A stretch of 64,000 nucleotides of DNA, taken from the NCBI GenBank assembly GCA_041484195.1, contig JBGPHC010000002.1, positions 124,001-188,000 of the forward strand, read 5' to 3'. Below are positions 9,594 through 18,817 of the stretch, piece by piece. This DNA is from PSRI01 sp041484195 (GTDB lineage Bacteria > Bacteroidota > Bacteroidia > Chitinophagales > Chitinophagaceae). The notes below the pieces were generated by a model. That model was not told where the DNA came from, searched no databases, and saw nothing but the letters and a program-made list of their open reading frames with translations. Both the position numbers and the translations under genes were made by a program. Every line of letters begins with the position of its first letter. The first letter of the stretch is position 1.

Positions 9594-11228
9594 ATGCGTA
9601 AAATGTCCTACACCTCCGGCAGCGATGGAGAGAAAGTTGAATTGCAGGAAAGCAATGACATGGTGGTGGTTCGAACCAGGAAAGGAAAGACCCTGGGCGA
9701 CTCAGTACAAAGCCAAGGTTCCAAACAAGCAATATCTAAATTTCAGGTAAAGCAAAAAATCCCCCGAGCTGATGTTACGATCCTGGCAGTGAAAAAAACT
9801 CATAAGGATCCCTTGCGGGTGAGAAATGAAGCGAGAAAAAATCTCAAGCAGGAAAATAATATCCGATTCGCGGGAAGGGTTTTGGTTGACAAGGGTACCA
9901 GCCAACCCGTTATTTACACTGAAAATATTTTTGTGAGGTTCAAACCGAATACGGAAAAAAAGATCATTCAAAAGATATTAAAGGACTTCAACCTTAAAAT
10001 TAAAGATGAAGTCAAATATGCACCCAAAACTTATTTCGTACAGGCTACGGAAGGCACCGGAATGGAAATTTTCAATATCTGCAAGAATATCCTGAAAAAA
10101 AAGGAAGTGGAATACTGCGAACCGGAACTGATCCGCAAGTCGAGCAAGAGAAGACTGCCAATGCCACCGGCCATTTATTTCAGGCAATGGCACCTCAAAT
10201 CAACCCGCATTGGCAAGAGAAAGATTAGGGCCAGCGCCCAGGTAGGGCAGGCGCATGGCATCACACAGGGAAGATCCGTCACCATAGCGGTTATTGACGA
10301 TGGTGTGGACATCCACCATGTTGAATTCAACATAAAGGGAAAGATCAAAGCGCCCAGGGATGCCTCTTATAGGAATTCGGATCCAACGCCGAAACTTCCC
10401 GACGACAATCATGGTACTGCCTGTGCCGGCGTGGCCTGTGCATCAGGTATTCATAAAGCTTGTGGCGTGGCACCTGCCTCCAGGCTCCTGCCCATAAGAA
10501 ATGTTTCTGAACTGGGCTCCAAGGATGAGGCCGACTCCATTTTCTGGGCCGTTGAGCATGGGGCCGACATTATTTCCTGCAGTTGGGGACCGGAGGACGG
10601 CGATTGGTGGAATCCAAAGGACCGCCTTCATAGGACGAGGCAGCCCATCGCCGCTTTGACGAGTGACGCCCTCCATTATGCAGCTATCCATGGCCGTAAG
10701 GGAAAAGGATGTATTATCCTCTTTGCGGCGGGAAATGGAAATGAAAACGCCGACCTCGACAAATATGTCAGCCACCCGGATGTATTGGCCATCGCGGCTT
10801 GTAACGACAGAAGCAGCAGGAGTGTTTACAGTGATTTTGGCGATTGTATCTGGGTCTGTTTTCCCAGCAATGATTTTGAATTGAAAAAACCCCGTCACTG
10901 CAGGCCTCTGACCAGGGGGATATGGACTACGGATCGGAGCGGCCGGGCAGGTGAGAAGCGGAAAGGATTGGCAGACTATATTTCCGATTTCGGGGGCACT
11001 TCAAGTGCATGTCCCGGAGCTGCGGGAGTTTGCGCCCTGATCCTATCTGCAAATCCCGGACTCAGCAGGCAGGAAGTAAAAGATATCCTGAAGTTAACAG
11101 CAGATAAAATCGATATGGCCCAGGGCAATTATGACGATAGAGGCCATAGTAAATGGTATGGTTATGGAAGGGCGAATGCACTTAAGGCAGTGGAGCTCGC
11201 GTTGCTGCTGAAAAAGAATCCGGACTGA
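9594..11228 (+). CDS. S8 family subtilisin-like serine protease, no signal peptide
   Basis: Subtilase with all catalytic elements: Asp in AVIDDGVDIHH, His in NHGTACAGVACA, the oxyanion Asn in FAAGNGNEN, and the nucleophile Ser in FGGTSSACPGAAG. About 200 basic N-terminal residues precede the catalytic domain. They include an inhibitor-like segment (NIFVRFKPNTEKKIIQKIL) resembling the propeptide fold of fervidolysin-type enzymes. There is no signal peptide or T9SS tail, so the enzyme is probably intracellular or leaves by an unusual route. A TTG at 9573 opens the frame. ATG 9594 or 9603 is more plausible and I use 9594. It stands alone between the transporters and the DUF1501 gene. Confidence 0.88.
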   Translation: MRKMSYTSGSDGEKVELQESNDMVVVRTRKGKTLGDSVQSQGSKQAISKFQVKQKIPRADVTILAVKKTHKDPLRVRNEARKNLKQENNIRFAGRVLVDKGTSQPVIYTENIFVRFKPNTEKKIIQKILKDFNLKIKDEVKYAPKTYFVQATEGTGMEIFNICKNILKKKEVEYCEPELIRKSSKRRLPMPPAIYFRQWHLKSTRIGKRKIRASAQVGQAHGITQGRSVTIAVIDDGVDIHHVEFNIKGKIKAPRDASYRNSDPTPKLPDDNHGTACAGVACASGIHKACGVAPASRLLPIRNVSELGSKDEADSIFWAVEHGADIISCSWGPEDGDWWNPKDRLHRTRQPIAALTSDALHYAAIHGRKGKGCIILFAAGNGNENADLDKYVSHPDVLAIAACNDRSSRSVYSDFGDCIWVCFPSNDFELKKPRHCRPLTRGIWTTDRSGRAGEKRKGLADYISDFGGTSSACPGAAGVCALILSANPGLSRQEVKDILKLTADKIDMAQGNYDDRGHSKWYGYGRANALKAVELALLLKKNPD

Positions 11229-11290
11229 CAAGAATCTCCCCTCCGACCGGAAGATCAAATCTCTAAGCAAATTGGAGTGAAGCTACCGGG

Positions 11291-12484
11291 TCAGAGAAAA
11301 TTAAGATAGTCAAAAGAATTGCCCAGAATTTCACGGTCATCTGCATTCAACCAGTTCTTCAGAACCGTTGCGTAAACATTTTTGAAATCTACCGAGTATT
11401 TCAGATCATCTTCTATCAGGTCGTTGAGGTTGGGCATGCCATTCAAGATACCTTTCTGTTTCAATCCGCCGCCGATAAAAAACATTGTATTTGCCGTTCC
11501 ATGATCAGTACCTCCACTGGCATTTTGCGATACCCTTCTTCCAAATTCAGAAAATGTGAACATACAAAGATCCTGAAAACGGTTATTGTCTTTCATATCT
11601 TTTACAAATACTTTCAGGGCATTGTTTAATTCTTCAAACAGTTTTTGTTGCTGGGGCTGTTGGTTGATATGCGTATCAAAACTACCGAGTGACAGGTAAT
11701 ATACTTTTGTATTGATATCGGAAAAAATCAATGACGCAATGGTTTTCAGGCTCCGGCCTGTTTGCGTGGCCGGATAGCTGGCCCCTGATGGATGAAGTCT
11801 GCTTTGCCGGAAAATATAATCAGCGCTGTTCAGGGTATCTGCCATGGTTTTATAGAGATAGTCAACCTCATCCCCGCCCGCTTTGTGGGTTTCAGAAATA
11901 TCCTTGAAAAATTTTTCCTGCGAACTATTATAGAGGCGGCGCGGATCTCTCAGGGCCAGGCCTTTGTTTTTTTCACCTTTCAAAGCAAGGCTCAACACGT
12001 CGTCTATTTCAATCGCCTGGGTGGGCTTGTCACAACCATTGCATTGCGCATCCAGGTAACGTCCAATCCAACCAGTATTCACATATTCTTTGCCGGAGCT
12101 GCCGCTTTGCCAGATATCCATACTCCTGAAATGCGAACGATCGGGATTGGGATACCCAACACCATTCAGGATTCCCAAGCTTCCATCCTCATATAAATCC
12201 CTGAACGCAGGTAGCGAAGGATTCAAACCTACCTCATCCGAGAGTATCAGAGCCTTTTCCCGTCGGATACCCAGCCCGGGCCTCTCCTTATAATAAATAT
12301 CATTGCGCACAGGTATTACCGTATTCAGGCCGTCATTTCCTCCGCTGAATTGGAGCACCACCAAGACTTTATTTCCTGGCGGTACCATGTTGGGTCTTTG
12401 GAGTGCCTTCATGAATCCGGGAAGCATCATGGACGCTGAGGCCAATGTGCCCGTTTGCAGGAATGTTCTTCGCTTAATATTCAT
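11291..12484 (-). CDS. DUF1501 (sulfatase-like fold) secreted protein
   Basis: DUF1501 protein of 397 aa from ATG 12484 (MNIKRRTFLQTG). The N-terminus looks like a twin-arginine signal, RRTFLQTGTLASASMMLPG. Family features include VLQFSGGNDGLNTVIPV after the signal, NPDRSHFRSMDIWQSG, and a C-terminal FSEFGRRVSQNASGGTDHGT segment. DUF1501 belongs to the alkaline phosphatase/sulfatase-like superfamily, and its biochemical role is not known to me. It is co-directional with the DUF1800 gene 84 bp upstream. These two families are repeatedly found as neighbours, suggesting a joint envelope function. Confidence 0.9.
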   Translation of the reverse strand: MNIKRRTFLQTGTLASASMMLPGFMKALQRPNMVPPGNKVLVVLQFSGGNDGLNTVIPVRNDIYYKERPGLGIRREKALILSDEVGLNPSLPAFRDLYEDGSLGILNGVGYPNPDRSHFRSMDIWQSGSSGKEYVNTGWIGRYLDAQCNGCDKPTQAIEIDDVLSLALKGEKNKGLALRDPRRLYNSSQEKFFKDISETHKAGGDEVDYLYKTMADTLNSADYIFRQSRLHPSGASYPATQTGRSLKTIASLIFSDINTKVYYLSLGSFDTHINQQPQQQKLFEELNNALKVFVKDMKDNNRFQDLCMFTFSEFGRRVSQNASGGTDHGTANTMFFIGGGLKQKGILNGMPNLNDLIEDDLKYSVDFKNVYATVLKNWLNADDREILGNSFDYLNFL

Positions 12485-12568
12485 GATTCTAATTTCACTT
12501 TGCAAATCAATCATACCATTTCCATCCATGCCGCTTACCATCACGCACAAAAAAACCTGACAGACTTC

Positions 12569-14032
12569 TTAACACAACTGGTACTCCGGCATGCTCATCA
12601 TTTTGATGGTTGCCGTCCTGATAAATGATTCCCTGTTATTGATGTCAGCGTATTTCATGATGGTCTTATCATTCACTTCGGTCTTTTGGAATAATATTCC
12701 TGCAATGCTCCTAATCAAGTCTTTCTTTTCAACTCCACTAAAATTCTGTAGATACACATCCCATTCTACTCTGGCTTCTATCCGCAGTCCGGCTGTGTTG
12801 GGAGCTCTCGTCATGGAAGGTCCCGGATCATCCGGCTCCCTCATCATTTGTCCCATTTGCTGGTCATCATCTGTCTTGGGTTTCAGGTTGAATTCGTCAT
12901 TCTCCGCGATTAAACCCGGAATCCTGAGTCTCACCATCAGCGAAGATCCATCTATCCAATTCTTTCCCCCGGGCCAGCCCGCCACATTGGGTGGATAGAA
13001 GAGGATTTGCCCCAATACTTTCTGGAACATCAATTGCATCTCTTCATTGGCCAGCTCCATTGGTAAAATCCTGCGCATGCCCACCAGCAGCTCAACCGGG
13101 GACTTTATCCTTGTTCCTATATTCCGGGGGTCATAGAACCAGTCGCTGGTAAATATATCTTCCATCAGTTTTCTGATATCGTAATTGCTGTTATAAAAGC
13201 GATCCGAGACCCAGCTAAGATTTGCTTCATCCAGTTCCTCATTCACAAAATATTTATAAATTTTTCCTGCAATGAACCTGGCCGTCTGCCGGTGCTCCAG
13301 TAAGATGTCTAGAATATCATCTCCGTCAAAATTTCCGCGCCGGCCTAATACAGTTTTAACCCCGTTATCATGTAACTGTTTTCTGAAAACAAATTCGCCA
13401 CCAATGGTAAAGCCCCACCCTGTAAAAGCTCTCGCCGCTTCGCGAATATCTTCTTCCGTATAATTGCCTCTGCCCATTGTAAACAATTCCATCACTTCCC
13501 GAGCAAAATTCTCATTGGGGTGTTGCTTCCTGTTCTGCTGATTGTTCAGAAATGCCAACATCGCGGCGCTCTTGGATACTTCCCGGAGGAGTTCCCCAAA
13601 ATTTCCCAAAGCATTTTTGCGGATGATATCCAATAAACCCTGTTGGAAATACATATTCAGATTTCGGCAGGCGAAATGACCATGCCAGAAGAAGGCCATT
13701 TTCTCGAGGAGCTGTGCCTGCCCGTTGACCATCTCTTCGATCCACCTGAGGTTAAGGTTCCTGATTCCTTCCCTGCTCTGTTTTCGCAGCGCCTGCTTTT
13801 GCTCCTTGCTGAGATTCTCAATTCTCCCTGCCTCCTGCAGCCCTTTGAAAAGGCCATCAAACGCGTTATTAGCCACATCAATATATTCGGGATTTTTTGA
13901 CGAAAACTTGAGCAGTCGCTTGAAAATTTCACCCTGGCTGGCATTTGCTAGCTCTTGTATAGATTCCGCTGAGGGTCCAAACCCGGCTCTCCACAAGAGA
14001 TGCTGGTTTCTAACCTGGTTACTTACCGGCAT
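12569..14032 (-). CDS. DUF1800 domain protein
   Basis: DUF1800 protein (487 aa), the usual partner of DUF1501. Diagnostic stretches are LLWRAGFGPSAESI at the N-terminus, MAFFWHGHFACRNLNMYFQQ near residue 115, NENFAREVMELFTMGRGNYTE near 175, and NVAGWPGGKNWIDGSSLM near 360. No classical signal peptide is visible at this start. Upstream (14033-14087) the minus frame offers no better one. The function is unknown. It is the first gene of a two-gene operon with DUF1501. Confidence 0.9.
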   Translation of the reverse strand: MPVSNQVRNQHLLWRAGFGPSAESIQELANASQGEIFKRLLKFSSKNPEYIDVANNAFDGLFKGLQEAGRIENLSKEQKQALRKQSREGIRNLNLRWIEEMVNGQAQLLEKMAFFWHGHFACRNLNMYFQQGLLDIIRKNALGNFGELLREVSKSAAMLAFLNNQQNRKQHPNENFAREVMELFTMGRGNYTEEDIREAARAFTGWGFTIGGEFVFRKQLHDNGVKTVLGRRGNFDGDDILDILLEHRQTARFIAGKIYKYFVNEELDEANLSWVSDRFYNSNYDIRKLMEDIFTSDWFYDPRNIGTRIKSPVELLVGMRRILPMELANEEMQLMFQKVLGQILFYPPNVAGWPGGKNWIDGSSLMVRLRIPGLIAENDEFNLKPKTDDDQQMGQMMREPDDPGPSMTRAPNTAGLRIEARVEWDVYLQNFSGVEKKDLIRSIAGILFQKTEVNDKTIMKYADINNRESFIRTATIKMMSMPEYQLC

Positions 14033-14463
14033 GAAGACTTTGTTAGGAAGACTAATGACTGAAGTGAAAACGAAAGGTTTAATGTAAAATTTCAGAATGG
14101 CTGAATTGCTGGAAAATCCGTCGCGAATTCTTTAATTCAAGATTCACTTGGCTATACATGAGTTCATCACCTCACAGTATCAATGAAAATATCCTGTAAT
14201 CTCCAATCCCTGGAAGTAATTTCCGTCGTCAAGGGCTCCTAAGCCTAAAATGAATTATTCCAAAACAATTGCCTGATTAATAAACCAATTGAGTCAAGTC
14301 CTAAGGTTATTCTGCAATAATATGGCGGCGGTTATTGTTTCCCGAAATTAATTTTTGGCACGGGAATTGACTTTTCAAGAGTCAATCATTTTGCCATATA
14401 CAATTATCATATGGTAAATGAGTTTCAATCAGTAATTCAACCCTATTAATCAACTCTTAATTT
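14033..14463. other. Intergenic region with inverted repeats between divergent genes
   Basis: No gene is supported in these 431 bases. They contain ATTGACT-(7)-AGTCAAT at 14366-14386 and CCATAT-(9)-ATATGG at about 14394-14414. Both lie within 100 bases of the start of the 14464 barrel gene, so they could be operators for it. No clear -7/-33 pair was found. Confidence 0.4.
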
Positions 14464-15021
14464 ATGAGAAAGTCACTCATTACTCTTGTGCTCATATGTA
14501 CTTCATTTCTTTCATATGCGCAGATTGATCTCAAAACATTTTTAGGCGCCGGTTACGGCCAGGAAAACAAGATTGGCTTTCGCGGCCTGAGTATTCATGC
14601 GGAAGAACAATTCAATTTTTCAACTCACCTGAATGGAATCGTCGGTCTCAATTATTTCAACTCCAACAATGTGCCCAAGTGGGGTATGGCAGAAAATCAG
14701 GGCGTTTATTACAGGCAATTTATCGCCGAAGTGAAGACCCAGTATTTCAGCGGGCTGGAACCGGGTACGGGTTTCCTGGCTGGCATCGGCTTTGCCTTAC
14801 GCTCAGGCAGCACTTATCATTTTGAATCCGGAGATTATAACCACGGCAGCTACAGTAACCTGCAGTATAGTAAGGAAAAAATGGTGGGCAATGGAATTGT
14901 ACTGGGCCTAGGCTATGGATTTAAACTCAGTGAATCGTTGAGAGGGAAAATTGAATTCAACGATTACTCAATGGCGCAGCTTAATGAGCTTTACCAACTC
15001 AGCCTAAAAGTTGGATTTTAA
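14464..15021 (+). CDS. Small outer-membrane beta-barrel protein
   Basis: A 185-aa protein with a clean signal peptide (MRKSLITLVLICTSFLSYAQ, cut after YAQ). The rest alternates polar and hydrophobic residues as in an eight-strand barrel, ending YQLSLKVGF with a C-terminal aromatic residue. Aromatic and glycine-rich strands (VLGLGYGFKL, FLAGIGFALRSG) support the fold. It matches no family I can name more closely than the OmpA/porin-like barrels of Bacteroidota, and its role is unknown. A terminator follows 34 bp after the stop codon. Confidence 0.7.
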   Translation: MRKSLITLVLICTSFLSYAQIDLKTFLGAGYGQENKIGFRGLSIHAEEQFNFSTHLNGIVGLNYFNSNNVPKWGMAENQGVYYRQFIAEVKTQYFSGLEPGTGFLAGIGFALRSGSTYHFESGDYNHGSYSNLQYSKEKMVGNGIVLGLGYGFKLSESLRGKIEFNDYSMAQLNELYQLSLKVGF

Positions 15022-15054
15022 TTAGTCTTCTAAGTCTCAATCAAAATAAAAATT

Positions 15055-15083
15055 GCGAAGGTTTCTACCTTTGCTTTTTTTTT
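15055..15083 (+). terminator. Rho-independent terminator after the barrel gene
   Basis: GCGAAGGT-TTCT-ACCTTTGC forms an 8-bp stem with one G-T pair and a four-base loop, followed directly by nine T residues. It ends transcription of the gene stopping at 15021, ahead of the convergent serS. Confidence 0.85.
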
Positions 15084-15145
15084 GAAATCATGCAATAGAG
15101 ACCGGGACTCTCTGTCAGTTGTAGCCCTTATTTCATGCTCCGGTA

Positions 15146-16417
15146 TTATCGGATCTCGGTCATACCAAAATACGGATGCAGGATTGAAGGTATTTGGATC
15201 GAATTCTCTGTCTGATTATTTTCCAATAAACTAGCCAATACGCGGGGCAGGGCCAATGAGCTTCCGTTGAGAGTATGAAGCAATTGGGTTTTGCCGGCAC
15301 TATCTTTGAAGCGGATCTTCATCCGGTTGGTCTGGTAAGATTCAAAATTGGAGACCGAACTAACTTCCAGCCATTTTTCCTGGGCTCCACTATAAACTTC
15401 AAAATCGTAAGTGAGCGCCGAAGTGAATCCCATATCACCACCGCATAATCTAAGGATGCGAAAAGGCAGGTTTAATGATTCTAATAATTTCGCCACATGT
15501 TCTACCATTTCATCCAGCGCTTCGTAGCTTCTATCAGGATGAACCAACTGCACTAATTCCACCTTGTCGAATTGATGCACCCTGTTCAACCCGCGCACAT
15601 CCTTGCCATAGCTTCCAGCCTCTCTTCTGAAGCATGGTGTGTAAGCAGTCATCTTCACAGGCAAATCCTTCTCTTTGAGGATCTCGTCGCGATAGATATT
15701 GGTAACGGGTACTTCGGCTGTTGGGATCAAATACAGGTGATCTTCATTCACGAAATACATTTGACCTTCTTTATCCGGCAATTGACCTGTTCCAAATGCG
15801 GAACTTTCATTCACCATGAAAGGAGGGAGGTATTCGGTATATCCCGCGTCTGTATTGAAATCCAGAAAATACTGTATCAGCGCTCTTTGATATTTCGCAC
15901 CCTTGTTCACGTACACCGGGAACCCACTGCCGGTGATTTTATTTCCCAACTCAAAATTGATGAGGTTGTATTTGGTCGCAAGGTCCCAGTGCGGGAGTGC
16001 GCCGGCGGGCAATGCAGGTTTGGGGCCCGATTCGCGCACCAGCTCATTATCTGCCGGGGACTTGCCCGGGGGCACTTTCTCAGATGGAAGATTGGGAATT
16101 TTCACCAACGCTTCCTGCAGAATCTTTTCCGTCGCCGCCAATTGTTCGCCTATTGGTTGCAATGAGGATTTAAGCGAAGCAACCAACTTTTTCAGCATTT
16201 CCGCTTTATCTTTTTCACCCTTTGCCATCAGTTGCCCTATTTCTTTGGAATTGCTATTGACCTGAGCCAGGATATTGTCATTTTCCACCTGCAATTTTTT
16301 TCTCTGGTCGTCAAGGTCCATTACATGATCCACGAGGCCGATCTCTTTAAATTGCTTTATTGCCAATCTCTTCTTCACCAGGTCGGGGTTCTGGCGGATA
16401 AATTGCACTTGAAGCAT
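15146..16417 (-). CDS. serS: Seryl-tRNA synthetase
   Basis: Class II aminoacyl-tRNA synthetase charging tRNA-Ser (423 aa, normal length). The N-terminal tRNA-binding coiled coil spans about residues 25-110. Catalytic motifs follow: motif 2 TPCFRREAGSYGKDVRGLNR (about 263-282) and motif 3 LNGSSLALPRVLASLLENNQ (about 382-401). The ordered GTGQLP and YLIPTAEVPVTN segments are typical. ATG 16417 gives the standard MLQVQFIRQNPDLVKKRL start. It is convergent with the 14464 gene. Confidence 0.98.
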   Translation of the reverse strand: MLQVQFIRQNPDLVKKRLAIKQFKEIGLVDHVMDLDDQRKKLQVENDNILAQVNSNSKEIGQLMAKGEKDKAEMLKKLVASLKSSLQPIGEQLAATEKILQEALVKIPNLPSEKVPPGKSPADNELVRESGPKPALPAGALPHWDLATKYNLINFELGNKITGSGFPVYVNKGAKYQRALIQYFLDFNTDAGYTEYLPPFMVNESSAFGTGQLPDKEGQMYFVNEDHLYLIPTAEVPVTNIYRDEILKEKDLPVKMTAYTPCFRREAGSYGKDVRGLNRVHQFDKVELVQLVHPDRSYEALDEMVEHVAKLLESLNLPFRILRLCGGDMGFTSALTYDFEVYSGAQEKWLEVSSVSNFESYQTNRMKIRFKDSAGKTQLLHTLNGSSLALPRVLASLLENNQTENSIQIPSILHPYFGMTEIR

Positions 16418-16501
16418 TACACTAAATTTTCAGCAAAGGTAATTCTTGGGCAGACAAAGCCAATGAAGTAAATCGAATAGCTTAGTGCTAAACTAACTGA
16501 T

Positions 16502-16837
16502 ATGATTGATCCAGGAATGATTACAACCAGCATTGAATTATCGGGCCATCGCGTCGTTAAGAACCTCGGAGTAGTACGCGGCATTACGGTCCGTTCCAGG
16601 AGCCTGCTCGGGAATGTGGCAGGAGGTTTACAGACTCTTTTCGGGGGAAGGATTTCTATTTATGTGGAGCTTTGCGAAGCCACTCGCGAGGAAGCATTCC
16701 AGCATATGATGGAGCAGGCCGCACAGAGAGGCGCCAATGCCATCATCAATATGCGTTATGATGCCAATGAAGTTATGAATGGTGTGACGGAAGTTTTGGC
16801 CTATGGGACAGCAGTTGTTACCGAGAAGGTGCAATAG
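16502..16837 (+). CDS. YbjQ/UPF0145 family protein
   Basis: A 111-aa YbjQ-family (heavy-metal-binding domain, former DUF74) protein. The family pattern is clear: GVVRGITVRSRSLLGNVAGG in the N-terminal half, then ARGEEAF-like REEAFQHMMEQAAQRGANAI and a final VTEVLAYGTAVVTEK strand. These proteins form pentamers of a beta-alpha fold, and their cellular role is not established. It is divergent from serS, with 84 bp between the start codons. Confidence 0.88.
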   Translation: MIDPGMITTSIELSGHRVVKNLGVVRGITVRSRSLLGNVAGGLQTLFGGRISIYVELCEATREEAFQHMMEQAAQRGANAIINMRYDANEVMNGVTEVLAYGTAVVTEKVQ

Positions 16838-16867
16838 GATTCAAATGATCTGAGACCGTTGGAAGTT

Positions 16868-17326
16868 TCAAATGGATTTCTTCATTTTTCGGTAAACATC
16901 CGGATTGTGAATTTGCATGAATCGTTCGGGGTTAGGAAGCTCTGTGAACCCGAATTGCCGCTACAATCCATGCGCATCCCGGGTGCCCAGCATCCACCTG
17001 CGTAATCCTGCCAATTCATGATGGGAAATGATTGTTTCCATCAGCCATTTAGATAATCCAAGACCCCTGAATTTTTCATCAATGAATACATCTGCCAGGT
17101 ATGCAAATGTGGCTTTGTCGGTGACCACCCTTGCGAATCCGATCTGAAGCTCATGATGATAAACTCCAAAACAGATGGACCCGGCAATTGATTTTTTTAC
17201 AATTTCAACCGGTATGTTTTCTGCCCAATAAGAATGGCTGAGAAATTGGTGAATGACATCTATATTCAGGAGGGCGGGATCGGTGGAAATCCGGAACTCT
17301 CCTTTTATAAAATCAGTGTTTACCAT
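16868..17326 (-). pseudogene. GNAT N-acetyltransferase interrupted by an in-frame amber codon
   Basis: From ATG 17326 the frame encodes a small GNAT acetyltransferase with the acetyl-CoA-binding loop in DEKFRGLGLSKWLMETI and ends ...LGTRDAHGL at a TAG (16961-16963). The same frame continues after the TAG for exactly 30 sense codons, RQFGFTELPNPERF...DVYRKMKKSI, to a TGA at 16868-16870. In this GNAT subfamily the sequence normally runs DAHGLYxxFGF, so the TAG sits where a Tyr codon (TAT/TAC) belongs. The full product would be 152 aa, and the truncated one loses the last beta strand region. It may be a recent nonsense mutation, a sequencing error or a read-through site. The frame technically opens at a TTG (17335), but ATG 17326 is preferred. 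Confidence 0.8.
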
Positions 17327-17429
17327 ATAAAGCAAAGCTAAGGTCTAAACTCAAAACCAGCCATACCGGATCGTGGTCCAGTGGCGAAATATCAGGATGA
17401 AGGCAAAGTTTTGGCTTAGCTTTGCAGCC

Positions 17430-17780
17430 ATGATAGATGCTAAGAATGATCTTCAATCCAGGTGGTGGAAGCTCGAAGAGAAATTGATGAATAGGTTTGG
17501 AAAAAAACCAGACCTGGAAGCAATATTATTCCTGATCGGCATACAGGAATTCGGACAACTGCGTTCTAAATTCACTAAAGAGCAAAAACAGGATTTGATG
17601 CATGTGGCCGTCTGCAGTCTGTTTGCTCAAAGTGGTTACTACGAACTGGAAAGGAAAGACGAAGACGGCTGGCCACATTTTCGGCAATTGAAGGCACTTC
17701 CGGACCAGAGCCTGCCTGAGCAGGAAAATTTCCTGAAGGACCATGTACTGCTCTATTTTGCAGAGCATGATTTCATTTGA
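17430..17780 (+). CDS. Conserved hypothetical protein
   Basis: About 116 aa from ATG 17430 (MIDAKNDLQSRWWKLEEKL). An upstream GTG at 17373 would add a short unconvincing stretch. The protein is mixed alpha-helical, with FLIGIQEFGQL and KEQKQDLMHVAVCSLFAQSGYYE patterns and no signal peptide or membrane segment, so it is cytosolic. I do not recognise a named family. The even codon usage and tidy helical periodicity suggest a real gene. It stands alone, divergent from the GNAT gene. Confidence 0.7.
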   Translation: MIDAKNDLQSRWWKLEEKLMNRFGKKPDLEAILFLIGIQEFGQLRSKFTKEQKQDLMHVAVCSLFAQSGYYELERKDEDGWPHFRQLKALPDQSLPEQENFLKDHVLLYFAEHDFI

Positions 17781-17996
17781 AACGGGCTCCCGATTACATC
17801 TCATTTTATGTTAGAGTGACTTCATAATATGCCTGATCCGTTTCGGCCCTAACAGGAGGTATTGATAATAAGAGCTGCAGCTTAAAATACAAATATTGTC
17901 AGGGCTGTGTGAGATGCCGGATAGGTTTCAAATAAACGCACGATAATTTTTTTTCGGCTCCAAGGTCCAAAAATAGTTATTTACATTGCGGGAGAT

Positions 17997-18004
17997 TACA
18001 TTTG
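17997..18004 (+). promoter_or_regulatory. Putative -7 box of gcvH
   Basis: TACATTTG matches the Bacteroidota TAnnTTTG consensus in full and leaves a leader of about 15 bases before the gcvH ATG. No good TTTG -33 box is visible at the expected distance, so this is only moderately supported. The rest of 17781-18026 holds no gene that I can see. Confidence 0.4.
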
Positions 18005-18026
18005 CTTTATCCTAAAAAGACGCATC

Positions 18027-18407
18027 ATGAATTTCCCCAAAAATCTGCTTTATACTAAAGATCACGAATGGGTTCGACTGGAAGGCAATACAGCATGGGT
18101 AGGCATTACGGACTATGCCCAGAATGAGTTAGGCGATATAGTGTATGTTGATATAGAAACCCTGAACCAAAAGCTTGCGGCAGAATCCGCTTTCGGCACA
18201 GTGGAAGCAGTCAAGACAGTGAGTGACCTTTTCCTGCCTTTATCGGGAACTATTGCAGAGGTGAATCCTCAATTGAACAGCCAACCGGAATTGGTAAACA
18301 GTGATCCTTACGGTGCAGGCTGGATGATTAAGATAATTGTCGATAATCCGGCCGAGGCTGATGGTCTACTGAAGGCCGATGCTTATACCTCCATGGTAAG
18401 CGCCTAA
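18027..18407 (+). CDS. gcvH: Glycine cleavage system H protein
   Basis: Lipoyl carrier protein (126 aa) that shuttles the aminomethyl group between the P, T and L proteins of the glycine cleavage system. The lipoylation site is the Lys in FGTVEAVKTVSDLFLP (about residue 63). The start MNFPKNLLYTKDHEWVRLEG and the end SMVSA are typical. The gcvT and gcvP genes are not in this window. A VanZ-like gene follows 14 bp downstream, probably co-transcribed. Confidence 0.97.
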   Translation: MNFPKNLLYTKDHEWVRLEGNTAWVGITDYAQNELGDIVYVDIETLNQKLAAESAFGTVEAVKTVSDLFLPLSGTIAEVNPQLNSQPELVNSDPYGAGWMIKIIVDNPAEADGLLKADAYTSMVSA

Positions 18408-18421
18408 TCTCCCCCTGACAG

Positions 18422-18817
18422 ATGCATTTGAAATTCTTTAACAAACCCTGGCCCACAGTCATTTGGGCTGCCATTATTTTCATATTATTGGCGATTCCAG
18501 GCAGTTCCATCCCTTCCGAAGGTCTTTTCGGCCTCCCGGACCTGGACAAAATTATACATGTATTCATTTTCGGAACCCTGGTAGTCCTGTGGAGCAGATA
18601 CGCCATCTTTAGGTTTTCGTTGCAAAAGAGACCGGTAATAATGGTAGGAATCGTCCTGTTATCCTCTCTGTTTGGGATTGGAATGGAATATTTCCAAAAA
18701 TACTTTGTGCCATCCCGGAGTTTTGACCGGAGTGATATGGTAGCAGATGCCTTGGGTTCAGTACTGGCTTGGCTCTTATGCCGATTCTACATGTTTAAGA
18801 AGATCCAGTCTCCTTGA
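18422..18817 (+). CDS. VanZ-like membrane protein
   Basis: A 131-aa protein with four hydrophobic segments: WPTVIWAAIIFILLAIP, IIHVFIFGTLVVLWSRY, PVIMVGIVLLSSLFGIGMEY and MVADALGSVLAWLLCRF. The family elements DLDKIIHVFIFG and GIGMEYFQKYFVPSRSFDRSD-type loop with a DxxxNxxG-like DMVADALGS are present. VanZ relatives are common next to gcvH in Bacteroidota. Apart from teicoplanin resistance in enterococci their role is unclear. Confidence 0.85.
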   Translation: MHLKFFNKPWPTVIWAAIIFILLAIPGSSIPSEGLFGLPDLDKIIHVFIFGTLVVLWSRYAIFRFSLQKRPVIMVGIVLLSSLFGIGMEYFQKYFVPSRSFDRSDMVADALGSVLAWLLCRFYMFKKIQSP

